Notes: generated by a model not told the origin, from the sequence alone. A stretch of DNA of 64,000 nt from Ranitomeya variabilis (GCF_051348905.1 NC_135238.1:92627988-92691987), one strand, 5' to 3'; numbered from the stretch's first letter, positions 45,153-56,191 are shown. Numbers and translations: made by a program.

Positions 45153-45226
45153 GGCACTGTGGCTTAGTTGGTTAAAGCGCCTGTCTTGTAAACAGGAGAC
45201 CCTGAGTTCGAATCTCAACAGTGCCT
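45153..45226 (+). tRNA. tRNA-Thr-TGT: tRNA-Thr (TGT), class A
   Basis: Only C49·A65 is unpaired; leader CATAGGCATG. Next: class D at 45345. Confidence 0.74.
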
Positions 45227-45533
45227 TGTTTCCGTCATCATCTCACAAACTTGCCATGGCTACGTCTCTACTGATAGTGCAATTGTGAGATTAAGAGTTT
45301 CTTCTGCATAAGAAATGAACCAGTGCTCAGGTTTTAATGCATGTGACCCTGTGGCTTAGTTGGTTAAGGCGACTGTCTTGTAAACAAGAGACACTGAGTT
45401 GAAATCTCAGCAGTGCTTTGTTTTCATCATCTCAGAAACAAACTTCCTATCTTTTCAATCATTCCTAATGTTTCCTACTTTTGTCCTTGCCGTGGCATTC
45501 CTTCTATCTGCCTATTCTGTATCATAAGCTTTT

Positions 45534-45607
45534 GGCACTGTGGCTTAGTTGGTTAAAGCGCCTGTCTTGTAAACATGAGACCCTGAGTTCGAATCTCAAC
45601 AGTGCCT
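45534..45607 (+). tRNA. tRNA-Thr-TGT: tRNA-Thr (TGT), class A, anticodon-stem variant
   Basis: Mispairs C28·T42 and C49·A65; third copy of 34878. Next: class D at 45737. Confidence 0.57.
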
Positions 45608-45925
45608 TGTTTCCGTCATCATCTCACAAACTTGCCATGGCTACGTCTCTACTGATAGTGCAATTGTGAGATTAAGAGTTTCTTCTGCATAAGAAATGAA
45701 CCAGTGCTCAGGTTTCAATACATGTTGTAAGCATGTGACCCTGTGGCTTAGTTGGTTAAGGCGACTGTCTTGTAAACAAGAGACACTGAGTTGAAATCTC
45801 AGCAGTGCTTTGTTTTCATCATCTCAGAAACAAACTTCCTATCTTTTCAATCATTCCTAATGTTTCCTACTTTTGTCCTTGCCGTGGCATTCCTTCTATC
45901 TGCATATTCTATATCATAAGCATGT

Positions 45926-45999
45926 GGCACTGTGGCTTAGTTGGTTAAAGCGCCTGTCTTGTAAACAGGAGACCCTGAGTTCGAATCTCAACAGTGCCT
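45926..45999 (+). tRNA. tRNA-Thr-TGT: tRNA-Thr (TGT), class A
   Basis: Only C49·A65 is unpaired. Next: class B at 46129. Confidence 0.74.
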
Positions 46000-47040
46000 T
46001 GTTTCCGTCATCATCTCACAAACTTGCCATGGCTACGTCTCTACTGATAGTGCAATTGTGAGATTAAGAGTTTCTTCTGCATAAGAAATGAACCAGTGCT
46101 CAGGTTTCAATACATGTTGTAAGCATGTGACCCTGTGGCTTAGTTGGTTAAAGCACCTGTCTTGTAAACGTGAGACCCTGAGTTCAAATCTCAGCAGTGC
46201 TTTGTTTTCATCATCTCAGAAACAAACCTCCTATCTTTTCTATCATGCCTACTCTGTATCGTAAGCATGTGGCGCTGTGGCTTAGTTGGTTAAAGCGCCT
46301 GTCTTTTAAACAGGAGACACTGAGTTTGAATCTCAGCAGTTCTTTGTTTCCATCATCATCTCACAAATTTACCATGGCTACGTCTCTACTGATAGTGCAA
46401 TTGTGAGATTAAGAGTTTCTTCTGCATAAGAAATGAACCAGTGCTCAGGTTTTAATACATGTGGTAAGCATGTGACCCTGTGGCTTAGTTGGTTAAGGCG
46501 ACTGTCTTGTAAACAAGAGACACTGAGTTGAAATCTCAGCAGTGCTTTGTTTTCATCATCTCAGAAACAAACTTCCTATCTTTTCAATCATTCCTAATGT
46601 TTCCTACTTTTGTCCTTGCCGTGGCATTCCTTCTATCTGCCTATTCTGTATCATAAGCATGTGGCACTGTGGCTTAGTTGGTTAAAGCGCCTGTCTTGTA
46701 AACAAGAGACACTGAGTTGAAATCTCAGCAGTGCTTTGTTTTCATCATCTCAGAAACAAACTTCCTATCTTTTCAATCATTCCTAATGTTTCCTACTTTT
46801 GTCGTTGCCGTGGCATTCCTTCTATCTGCCTATTCTGTATCATAAGCATGTGGCACTGTGGCTTAGTTGGTTAAAGCGCCTGTCTTGTAAACAAGAGACA
46901 CTGAGTTGAAATCTCAGCAGTGCTTTGTTTTCATCATCTCAGAAACAAACTTCCTATCTTTTCAATCATTCCTAATGTTTCCTACTTTTGTCCTTGCCGT
47001 GGCATTCCTTCTATCTGCCTATTCTGTATCATAAGCATGT

Positions 47041-47114
47041 GGCACTGTGGCTTAATTGGTTAAAGCGCCTGTCTTGTAAACAGGAGACCCTGAGTTCGAA
47101 TCTCAACAGTGCCT
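47041..47114 (+). tRNA. tRNA-Thr-TGT: tRNA-Thr (TGT), class A, D-loop variant
   Basis: C49·A65 mispair, and G15 to A (CTTAATTGG), which touches the Levitt position and the A box. Next: class B at 47233. Confidence 0.66.
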
Positions 47115-47719
47115 TGTTTCCGTCATCATCTCACAAACTTGCCATGGCTACGTATCTACAGATAGTGCAATTGTGAGATTAAGAGTTTCTTCTGCATAAG
47201 AAATGAACCAGTGCTCAGGTTTTAATGCATGTGACCCTGTGGCTTAGTTGGTTAAAGCACCTGTCTTGTAAACGTGAGACCCTGAGTTCAAATCTCAGCA
47301 GTGCTTTGTTTTCATCATCTCAGAAACAAACCTCCTATCTTTTCTATCATGCCTACTCTGTATCGTAAGCATGTGGCGCTGTGGCTTAGTTGGTTAAAGC
47401 GCCTGTCTTTTAAACAGGAGACACTGAGTTTGAATCTCAGCAGTTCTTTGTTTCCATCATCATCTCACAAATTTACCATGGCTACGTCTCTACTGATAGT
47501 GCAATTGTGAGATTAAGAGTTTCTTCTGCATAAGAAATGAACCAGTGCTCAGGTTTTAATGCATGTTGTAAGCATGTGACCCTGTGGCTTAGTTGGTTAA
47601 AGCACCTGTCTTGTAAACGTGAGACCCTGAGTTCAAATCTCAGCAGTACTGTGTTTTCATCATCTCAGAAACAAACCTCCTATCTTTTCTATCATGCCTA
47701 CTCTGTATCATAAGCATGT

Positions 47720-47793
47720 GGCGCTGTGGCTTAGTTGGTTAAGGCGTTTGTCTTGTAAACAAGAGACACTGAGTTGAAATCTCAGCAGTGCTC
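47720..47793 (+). pseudogene. Class C/D hybrid with private anticodon-stem change
   Basis: GGCGCTG start, AAGGCGTTTG in place of GCGACTG, then class D. Independent of, or diverged from, the hybrid at 27290. Confidence 0.75.
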
Positions 47794-47908
47794 TGTTTTC
47801 ATCATCTCAGAAACAAACTTCCTATCTTTTCAATCATTCCTAATGTTTCCTACTTTTGTCCTTGCCGTGGCATTCCTTCTATCTGCCTATTCTGTATCAT
47901 AAGCATGT

Positions 47909-47982
47909 GGCACTGTGGCTTAGTTGGTTAAAGCGCCTGTCTTGTAAACAAGAGACACTGAGTTTGAATCTCAGCAGTGCTT
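47909..47982 (+). pseudogene. Class A/C-like chimeric tRNA-Thr copy
   Basis: It starts as class A (GGCACTG) but after the anticodon reads AACAAGAGACACTGAG, then a C-type T loop TTTGAAT and a CAGTGCT end. C28·A42 is unpaired and C56 is lost, so it is probably not a working gene. It sits in a family 2 spacer context. Next: class B at 48112. Confidence 0.6.
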
Positions 47983-48496
47983 TGTTTCCATCGTCATCTC
48001 ACAAATTTACCATGGCTACGTCTCTACTGATAGTGCAATTGTGAGATTAAGAGTTTCTTCTGCATAAGAAATGAACCAGTGCTCAGGTTTTAATGCATGT
48101 TGTAAGCATGTGACCCTGTGGCTTAGTTGGTTAAAGCACCTGTCTTGTAAACGTGAGACCCTGAGTTCAAATCTCAGCAGTACTGTGTTTTCATCATCTC
48201 AGAAACAAACTTCCTATCTTTTCAATCATTCCTAATGTTTCCTACTTTTGTCCTTGCCGTGGCATTCCTTCTATCTGCCTATTCTGTATCATAAGCATGT
48301 GGCACTGTGGCTTAGTTGGTTAAAGCGCCTGTCTTGTAAACAAGAGACACTGAGTTGAAATCTCAGCAGTGCTTTGTTTTCATCATCTCAGAAACAAACT
48401 TCCTATCTTTTCAATCATTACTAATGTTTCCTACTTTTGTCCTTGCCGTGGCATTCCTTCTATCTGCATATTCTATATCATAAGCATGTGGCACTG

Positions 48497-48508
48497 TGGC
48501 TTAGTTGG
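48497..48508 (+). promoter_or_regulatory. Pol III A box of the reference tRNA-Thr copy
   Basis: TGGCTTAGTTGG matches the eukaryotic A-box consensus TRGYNNARNNGG at every position. The same 12-mer recurs at the equivalent place (start + 7 to start + 18) in most A, B, C, D and E monomers, so the A box is not what separates good from degraded copies. Confidence 0.8.
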
Positions 48509-48541
48509 TTAAAGCGCCTGTCTTGTAAACAGGAGACCCTG

Positions 48542-48552
48542 AGTTCGAATCT
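48542..48552 (+). promoter_or_regulatory. Pol III B box of the reference tRNA-Thr copy
   Basis: AGTTCGAATCT matches GGTTCGANNCC except for the first and last bases (A52 and T62), which still pair with each other. C56, contacted by TFIIIC and needed for the tertiary pair with G19, is present here. Class B keeps it (TTCAAAT). Classes C (TTTGAAT), D and E (TTGAAAT) have lost it. Confidence 0.75.
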
Positions 48553-49226
48553 CAGCAGTGCCTTGTTTCCGTCATCATCTCACAAACTTGCCATGGCTAT
48601 GTATCTACTGATAGTGCAATTGTGAGATTAAGAGTTTCTTCTGCATAAGAAATGAACCAGTGCTCAGGTTTTAATGCATGTTGTAAGCATGTGACCCTGT
48701 GGCTTAGTTGGTTAAAGCACCTGTCTTGTAAACGTGAGACCCTGAGTTCAAATCTCAGCAGTGCTGTGTTTTCATCATCTCAGAAACAAACCTCCTATCT
48801 TTTCTATCATGCCTACTCTGTATCGTAAGCATGTGGCGCTGTGGCTTAGTTGGTTAAAGCACCTGTCTTGTAAACAGGAGACACTGAGTTTGAATCTCAG
48901 CAGTTCTTTGTTTCCATCGTCATCTCACAAATTTACCATGGCTACGTCTCTACTGATAGTGCAATTGTGAGATTAAGAGTTTCTTCTGCATAAGAAATGA
49001 ACCAGTGCTCAGGTTTTAATACATGTGGTAAGCATGTGACCCTGTGGCTTAGTTGGTTAAGGCGACTGTCTTGTAAACAAGAGACACTGAGTTGAAATCT
49101 CAGCAGTGCTTTGTTTTCATCATCTCAGAAACAAACTTCCTATCTTTTCAATCATTCCTAATGTTTCCTACTTTTGTCCTTGCCGTGGCATTCCTTCTAT
49201 CTGCCTATTCTGTATCATAAGCATGT

Positions 49227-49300
49227 GGCACTGTGGCTTAGTTGGTTAAAGCGCCTGTCTTGTAAACAGGAGACCCTGAGTTCGAATCTCAACAGTGCCT
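49227..49300 (+). tRNA. tRNA-Thr-TGT: tRNA-Thr (TGT), class A
   Basis: Only C49·A65 is unpaired. The spacer has GGCTACATCTC and CTGGTAG, marks of the right part of the array. Next: class B at 49430. Confidence 0.73.
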
Positions 49301-49618
49301 TGTTTCCGTCATCATCTCACAAACTTGCCATGGCTACATCTCTACTGGTAGTGCAATTGTGAGATTAAGAGTTTCTTCTGCATAAGAAATGAACCAGTGC
49401 TCAGGTTTTAATGCATGTTGTAAGCATGTGACCCTGTGGCTTAGTTGGTTAAAGCACCTGTCTTGTAAACGTGAGACCCTGAGTTCAAATCTCAGCAGTA
49501 CTGTGTTTTCATCATCTCAGAAACAAACTTCCTATCTTTTCAATCATTCCTAATGTTTCCTACTTTTGTCCTTGCCATGGCATTCCTTCTATCTGCCTAT
49601 TCTGTATCATAAGCATGT

Positions 49619-49692
49619 GGCACTGTGGCTTAGTTGGTTAAAGCGCCTGTCTTGTAAACAGTAGACCTTGAGTTCGAATCTCAGCAGTGCCT
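49619..49692 (+). tRNA. tRNA-Thr-TGT: tRNA-Thr (TGT), class A, anticodon-stem variant
   Basis: C27·T43 mispair and T49·G65 wobble (CCTTGAG). Next is the half tRNA at 49801. Confidence 0.62.
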
Positions 49693-49798
49693 TGTTTCCA
49701 TCATTATCTCACAAACTTGCCATGGCTACATCTCTACTGATAGTGCAATTGTGAGATTAAGAGTTTCTTCTGCATAAGAAATGAACCAGTGCTCAGGT

Positions 49799-49839
49799 TT
49801 GTAAACAGGAGACCCTGAGTTCGAATCTCAGCAGTGCCT
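49799..49839 (+). pseudogene. 3' half of a class A tRNA-Thr, fused to a spacer
   Basis: The family 2 spacer stops at GCTCAGGTTT and continues straight into GTAAACAGGAGACC, so the acceptor 5' strand, D arm and 5' anticodon stem are missing. The T arm and CAGTGCC end are intact. The A box is gone. A deletion of the end of one spacer and the start of the next tRNA explains it, with TT shared at the junction. Confidence 0.85.
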
Positions 49840-50691
49840 TGTTTCCGTCATCATCTCACAAACTTGCCATGGCTATGTATCTACTGATAGTGCAATTGTG
49901 AGATTAAGAGTTTCTTCTGCATAAGAAATGAACCAGTGCTCAGGTTTTAATGCATGTTGTAAGCATGTGACCCTGTGGCTTAGTTGGTTAAAGCACCTGT
50001 CTTGTAAACGTGAGACCCTGAGTTCAAATCTCAGCAGTGCTGTGTTTTCATCATCTCAGAAACAAACCTCCTATCTTTTCTATCATGCCTACTCTGTATC
50101 GTAAGCATGTGGCGCTGTGGCTTAGTTGGTTAAAGCACCTGTCTTGTAAACAGGAGACACTGAGTTTGAATCTCAGCAGTTCTTTGTTTCCATCGTCATC
50201 TCACAAATTTACCATGGCTACGTCTCTACTGATAGTGCAATTGTGAGATTAAGAGTTTCTTCTGCATAAGAAATGAACCAGTGCTCAGGTTTTAATACAT
50301 GTGGTAAGCATGTGACCCTTTGGCTTAGTTGGTTAAGGCGACTGTCTTGTAAACAAGAGACACTGAGTTGAAATCTCAGCAGTGCTTTGTTTTCATCATC
50401 TCAGAAACAAACTTCCTATCTTTTCAATCATTCCTAATGTTTCCTACTTTTGTCCTTGCCGTGGCATTCCTTCTATCTGCCTATTCTGTATCATAAGCAT
50501 GTGGCACTGTGGCTTAGTTGGTTAAAGCGCCTGTCTTGTAAACAAGAGACACTGAGTTGAAATCTCAGCAGTGCTTTGTTTTCATCATCTCAGAAACAAA
50601 CTTCCTATCTTTTCAATCATTCCTAATGTTTCCTACTTTTGTCCTTGCCGTGGCATTCCTTCTATCTGCCTATTCTGTATCATAAGCATGT

Positions 50692-50765
50692 GGCACTGTG
50701 GCTTAGTTGGTTAAAGCGCCTGTCTTGTAAACAGGAGACCCTGAGTTCGAATCTCAACAGTGCCT
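50692..50765 (+). tRNA. tRNA-Thr-TGT: tRNA-Thr (TGT), class A
   Basis: Only C49·A65 is unpaired; spacer mark CTGGTAG. Next: class B at 50895. Confidence 0.74.
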
Positions 50766-51962
50766 TGTTTCCGTCATCATCTCACAAACTTGCCATGGCT
50801 ACGTCTCTACTGGTAGTGCAATTGTGAGATTAAGAGTTTCTTCTGCATAAGAAATGAACCAGTGCTCAGGTTTTAATGCATGTTGTAAGCATGTGACCCT
50901 GTGGCTTAGTTGGTTAAAGCACCTGTCTTGTAAACGTGAGACCCTGAGTTCAAATCTCAGCAGTGCTGTGTTTTCATCATCTCAGAAACAAACCTCCTAT
51001 CTTTTCTATCACGCCTACTCTGTATCGTAAGCATGTGGCGCTGTGGCTTAGTTGGTTAAAGCGCCTGTCTTGTAAACAGGAGACACTGAGTTTGAATCTC
51101 AGCAGTTCTTTGTTTCCATCATCATCTCACAAATTTACCATGGCTACGTCTCTACTGATAGTGCAATTGTGAGATTAAGAGTTTCTTCTGCATAAGAAAT
51201 GAACCAGTGCTCAGGTTTTAATGCATGTTGTAAGCATGTGACCCTGTGGCTTAGTTGGTTAAAGCACCTGTCTTGTAAACGTGAGACCCTGAGTTCAAAT
51301 CTCAGCAGTGCTGTGTTTTCATCATCTCAGAAACAAACCTCCTATCTTTTCTATCATGCCTACTCTGTATCGTAAGCATGTGGCGCTGTGGCTTAGTTGG
51401 TTAAAGCACCTGTCTTGTAAACAGGAGACACTGAGTTTGAATCTCAGCAGTTCTTTGTTTCCATCGTCATCTCACAAATTTACCATGGCTACGTCTCTAC
51501 TGATAGTGCAATTGTGAGATTAAGAGTTTCTTCTGCATAAGAAATGAACCAGTGCTCAGGTTTTAATACATGTGGTAAGCATGTGACCCTGTGGCTTAGT
51601 TGGTTAAGGCGACTGTCTTGTAAACAAGAGACACTGAGTTGAAATCTCAGCAGTGCTTTGTTTTCATCATCTCAGAAACAAACTTCCTATCTTTTCAATC
51701 ATTCCCAATGTTTCCTACTTTTGTCCTTGCCGTGGCATTCCTTCTATCTGCCTATTCTGTATCATAAGCATGTGGCACTGTGGCTTAGTTGGTTAAAGCG
51801 CCTGTCTTGTAAACAAGAGACACTGAGTTGAAATCTCAGCAGTGCTTTGTTTTCATCATCTCAGAAACAAACTTCCTATCTTTTCAATCATTCCTAATGT
51901 TTCCTACTTTTGTCCTTGCCGTGGCATTCCTTCTATCTGCCTATTCTGTATCATAAGCATGT

Positions 51963-52036
51963 GGCACTGTGGCGTAGTTGGTTAAGGCGCCTGTCTTGTA
52001 AACAGGAGACCCTGAGTTCAAATCTCAGCAGTGTCT
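51963..52036 (+). tRNA. tRNA-Thr-TGT: tRNA-Thr (TGT), class A, degraded
   Basis: GGCGTAGTTGGTTAAGGC puts G12 opposite G23 in the D stem. The T loop is TTCAAAT and the CAGTGTC end makes G2·T71 a wobble. Next: class B at 52166 with anticodon TAT. Confidence 0.52.
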
Positions 52037-52165
52037 TGTTTCCATCATCATCTCACAAACTTGCCATGGCTACGTCTCTACTGGTAGTGCAATTGTGAGA
52101 TTAAGAGTTTCTTCTGCATAAGAAATGAACCAGTGCTCAGGTTTCAATACATGTTGTAAGCATGT

Positions 52166-52239
52166 GACCCTGTGGCTTAGTTGGTTAAAGCACCTGTCTT
52201 ATAAACGTGAGACCCTGAGTTCAAATCTCAGCAGTGCTT
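52166..52239 (+). pseudogene. Class B copy with anticodon TAT
   Basis: Loop CTTATAA (G35 to A) gives anticodon TAT, Ile-type (AUA). The same change occurs at 57580 and 59596. The class B stem damage is unchanged. Confidence 0.75.
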
Positions 52240-53405
52240 TGTTTTCATCATCTCAGAAACAAACCTCCTATCTTTTCTATCATGCCTACTCTGTATCGTA
52301 AGCATGTGGCGCTGTGGCTTAGTTGGTTAAGGTGCCTGTCTTGTAAACGTGAGACCCTGAGTTCAAATCTCAGCAGTGCTTTGTTTTCATCATCTCAGAA
52401 ACAAACTTCCTATCTTTTCAATCATTCCTAATGTTTCCTACTTTTGTCCTTGCCGTGGCATTCCTTCTATCTGCCTATTCTGTATCATAAGCATGTGGCA
52501 CTGTGGCTTAGTTGGTTAAAGCGCCTGTCTTGTAAACAAGAGACACTGAGTTGAAATCTCAGCAGTGCTTTGTTTTCATCATCTCAGAAACAAACCTCCT
52601 ATCTTTTCTATCATACCTACTCTGTATCGTAAGCATGTGGCGCTGTGGCTTAGTTGGTTAAAGCGCCTGTCTTGTAAACAGGAGACACTGAGTTTAAATC
52701 TCAGCAGTTCTTTGTTTCCATCATCTCACAAATTTACCATGGCTACGTCTCTACTGATAGTGCAATTGTGAGATTAAGAGTTTCTTCTGCATAAGAAATG
52801 AACCAGTGCTCAGGTTTTAATACATGTGGTAAGCATGTGACCCTGTGGCTTAGTTGGTTAAGGCGACTGTCTTGTAAACAAGAGACACTGAGTTGAAATC
52901 TCAGCAGTGCTTTGTTTTCATCATCTCAGAAACAAACTTCCTATCTTTTCAATCATTCCTAATGTTTCCTACTTTTGTTCTTGCCGTGGCATTCCTTCTA
53001 TCTGCCTATTCTGTATCATAAGCATGTGGCACTGTGGCTTAGTTGGTTAAAGCGCCTGTCTTGTAAACAAGAGACACTGAGTTGAAATCTCAGCAGTGCT
53101 TTGTTTTCATCATCTCAGAAACAAACTTCCTATCTTTTCAATCATTCCTAATGTTTCCTACTTTTGTCCTTGCCGTGGCATTCCTTCTATCTGCCTATTC
53201 TGTATCATAAGCATGTGGCACTGTGGCTTTGTTGGTTATAGCGCCTGTCTTGTAAACAAGAGACACTGAGTTGAAATCTCAGCAGTGCTTTGTTTTCATC
53301 ATCTCAGAAACAAACTTCCTATCTTTTCAATCATTCCTAATGTTTCCTACTTTTGTCCTTGCCGTGGCATTCCTTCTATCTGCCTATTCTGTATCATAAG
53401 CATGT

Positions 53406-53479
53406 GGCACTGTGGCTTAGTTGGTTAAAGCACCTGTCTTGTAAACAGGAGACCCTGAGTTCGAATCTCAGCAGTGCCT
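53406..53479 (+). tRNA. tRNA-Thr-TGT: tRNA-Thr (TGT), fully paired class A
   Basis: All stems paired, A26. The trailer is CCATCATTATCTC. Next: class D at 53598. Copies at 58631 and 60647. Confidence 0.84.
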
Positions 53480-53786
53480 TGTTTCCATCATTATCTCACA
53501 AACTTGCCATGGCTACGTCTCTACTGGTAGTGCAATTGTGAGATTAAGAGTTTCTTCTGCATAAGAAATGAACCAGTGCTCAGGTTTTAATGCATGTGAC
53601 CCTGTGGCTTAGTTGGTTAAGGCGACAGTCTTGTAAACAAGAGACACTGAGTTGAAATCTCAGCAGTGCTTTGTTTTCATCATCTCAGAAACAAACTTCC
53701 TATCTTTTCAATCATTCCTAATGTTTCCTACTTTTGTCCTTGCCGTGGCATTCCTTCTATCTGCCTATTCTGTATCATAAGCATGT

Positions 53787-53860
53787 GGCACTGTGGCTTA
53801 GTTGGTTAAAGCGCCTGTCTTGTAAACAGGAGACCCTGAGTTCGAATATCAGCAGTGCCT
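53787..53860 (+). tRNA. tRNA-Thr-TGT: tRNA-Thr (TGT), class A, T-stem variant
   Basis: C61 is A (GAATATCAG), so the conserved G53-C61 pair is lost; the rest is paired. Copies at 56192, 59012 and 61028. Next: class D at 53990. Confidence 0.6.
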
Positions 53861-54367
53861 TGTTTCCATCATCATCTCACAAACTTGCCATGGCTATGTC
53901 TCTACTGGTAGTGCAATTGTGAGATTAAGAGTTTCTTCTGCATAAGAAATGAACCAGTGCTCAGGTTTTAATACATGTGGTAAGCATGTGACCCTGTGGC
54001 TTAGTTGGTTAAGGCGACTGTCTTGTAAACAAGAGACACTGAGTTGAAATCTCAGCAGTGCTTTGTTTTCATCATCTCAGAAACAAACTTCCTATCTTTT
54101 CAATCATTCCCAATGTTTCCTACTTTTGTCCTTGCCGTGGCATTCCTTCTATCTGCCTATTCTGTATCATAAGCATGTGGCACTGTGGCTTAGTTGGTTA
54201 AAGCGCCTGTCTTGTAAACAAGAGACACTGAGTTGAAATCTCAGCAGTGCTTTGTTTTCATCATCTCAGAAACAAACTTCCTATCTTTTCAATCATTCCT
54301 AATGTTTCCTACTTTTGTCCTTGCCGTGGCATTCCTTCTATCTGCCTATTCTGTATCATAAGCATGT

Positions 54368-54441
54368 GGCACTGTGGCGTAGTTGGTTAAAGCGCCTGTC
54401 TTGTAAACAGGAGACCCTGAGTTCAAATCTCAGCAGTGTCT
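54368..54441 (+). tRNA. tRNA-Thr-TGT: tRNA-Thr (TGT), class A, degraded
   Basis: GGCGTAG gives G12·A23, the T loop is TTCAAAT and G2·T71 is a wobble. Next: class B at 54571 with anticodon TAC. Confidence 0.52.
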
Positions 54442-54570
54442 TGTTTCCATCATCATCTCACAAACTTGCCATGGCTACGTCTCTACTGGTAGTGCAATTG
54501 TGAGATTAAGAGTTTCTTCTGCATAAGAAATGAACCAGTGCTCAGGTTTCAATACATGTTGTAAGCATGT

Positions 54571-54644
54571 GACCCTGTGGCTTAGTTGGTTAAAGCACCT
54601 GTCTTACAAACGTGAGACCCTGAGTTCAAATCTCAGCAGTGCTT
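54571..54644 (+). pseudogene. Class B copy with anticodon TAC
   Basis: Loop CTTACAA gives anticodon TAC, Val-type (GUA). Its offset-2405 counterpart at 52166 has TAT, so one further change at base 36 has occurred in this copy. Confidence 0.75.
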
Positions 54645-55810
54645 TGTTTTCATCATCTCAGAAACAAACCTCCTATCTTTTCTATCATGCCTACTCTGTA
54701 TCGTAAGCATGTGGCGCTGTGGCTTAGTTGGTTAAGGTCCCTGTCTTGTAAACGTGAGACCCTGAGTTCAAATCTCAGCAGTGCTTTGTTTTCATCATCT
54801 CAGAAACAAACTTCCTATCTTTTCAATCATTCCTAATGTTTCCTACTTTTGTCCTTGCCGTGGCATTCCTTCTATCTGCCTATTCTGTATCATAAGCATG
54901 TGGCACTGTGGCTTAGTTGGTTAAAGCGCCTGTCTTGTAAACAAGAGACACTGAGTTGAAATCTCAGCAGTGCTTTGTTTTCATCATCTCAGAAACAAAC
55001 CTCCTATCTTTTCTATCATACCTACTCTGTATCGTAAGCATGTGGCGCTGTGGCTTAGTTGGTTAAAGCGCCTGTCTTGTAAACAGGAGACACTGAGTTT
55101 AAATCTCAGCAGTTCTTTGTTTCCATCATCTCACAAATTTACCATGGCTACGTCTCTACTGATAGTGCAATTGTGAGATTAAGAGTTTCTTCTGCATAAG
55201 AAATGAACCAGTGCTCAGGTTTTAATACATGTGGTAAGCATGTGACCCTGTGGCTTAGTTGGTTAAGGCGACTGTCTTGTAAACAAAAGACACTGAGTTG
55301 AAATCTCAGCAGTGCTTTGTTTTCATCATCTCAGAAACAAACTTCCTATCTTTTCAATCATTCCTAATGTTTCCTACTTTTGTTCTTGCCGTGGCATTCC
55401 TTCTATCTGCCTATTCTGTATCATAAGCATGTGGCACTGTGGCTTAGTTGGTTAAAGCGCCTGTCTTGTAAACAAGAGACACTGAGTTGAAATCTCAGCA
55501 GTGCTTTGTTTTCATCATCTCAGAAACAAACTTCCTATCTTTTCAATCATTCCTAATGTTTCCTACTTTTGTCCTTGCCGTGGCATTCCTTCTATCTGCC
55601 TATTCTGTATCATAAGCATGTGGCACTGTGGCTTTGTTGGTTATAGCGCCTGTCTTGTAAACAAGAGACACTGAGTTGAAATCTCAGCAGTGCTTTGTTT
55701 TCATCATCTCAGAAACAAACTTCCTATCTTTTCAATCATTCCTAATGTTTCCTACTTTTGTCCTTGCCGTGGCATTCCTTCTATCTGCCTATTCTGTATC
55801 ATAAGCATGT

Positions 55811-55884
55811 GGCACTGTGGCGTAGTTGGTTAAAGCGCCTGTCTTGTAAACAGGAGACCCTGAGTTCAAATCTCAGCAGTGTCT
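55811..55884 (+). tRNA. tRNA-Thr-TGT: tRNA-Thr (TGT), class A, degraded
   Basis: Same changes as 54368, yet it lies in the slot that 53406 (fully paired) holds at offset 2405, so one of the two was replaced by conversion or crossover. Next: class D at 56003. Confidence 0.52.
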
Positions 55885-56191
55885 TGTTTCCATCATCATC
55901 TCACAAACTTGCCATGGCTACGTCTCTACTGGTAGTGCCATTGTGAGATTAAGAGTTTCTTCTGCATAAGAAATGAACCAGTGCTCAGGTTTTAATGCAT
56001 GTGTCCCTGTGGCTTAGTTGGTTAAGGCGACAGTCTTGTAAACAAGAGACACTGAGTTGAAATCTCAGCAGTGCTTTGTTTTCATCATCTCAGAAACAAA
56101 CTTCCTATCTTTTCAATCATTCCTAATGTTTCCTACTTTTGTCCTTGCCGTGGCATTCCTTCTATCTGCCTATTCTGTATCATAAGCATGT

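Larger units (their letters stand above)
34308..46473 (+). repeat. Array segment 4: nested duplications (offsets 1318, 4669, 5987 bp)
   Basis: Class starts: D 34308, 34689, 35081, 35949, 36530, 37267, 37659, 38585, 38977, 39558, 40295, 40676, 41068, 41936, 42517, 43254, 43646, 44227, 44964, 45345, 45737; E 36138, 37848, 39166, 42125, 43835; B 35473, 36922, 38240, 39950, 41460, 42909, 44619, 46129; C-TTT 35615, 37064, 38382, 40092, 41602, 43051, 44761, 46271; C-TGT 35757, 41744. Rare markers recur at fixed offsets: CATAGGCATG before the A copies at 34497, 40484 and 45153; CATATGCATG before 36719 and 42706; the C/B chimera at 35615 and 41602. D-A dimers now outnumber B-C dimers. Confidence 0.9.
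48490..48563 (+). tRNA. tRNA-Thr-TGT: tRNA-Thr (TGT), consensus-perfect class A copy
   Basis: This is the best gene candidate in the window and the reference for the numbering. The acceptor stem GGCACTG/CAGTGCC (7 bp), D stem GCTT/AAGC, anticodon stem CCTGT/ACAGG and T stem CTGAG/CTCAG are all fully Watson-Crick. The anticodon loop is CTTGTAA (anticodon TGT, codon ACA), the variable loop is AGACC, the T loop is TTCGAAT and base 73 is T. There is no intron and no encoded CCA, as in eukaryotic nuclear tRNA genes. It would supply threonine for ACA codons if transcribed by Pol III. The trailer starts TTGTTTCC and has no T4 terminator close by. It follows class E at 48301 and precedes class B at 48693. 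Confidence 0.88.
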
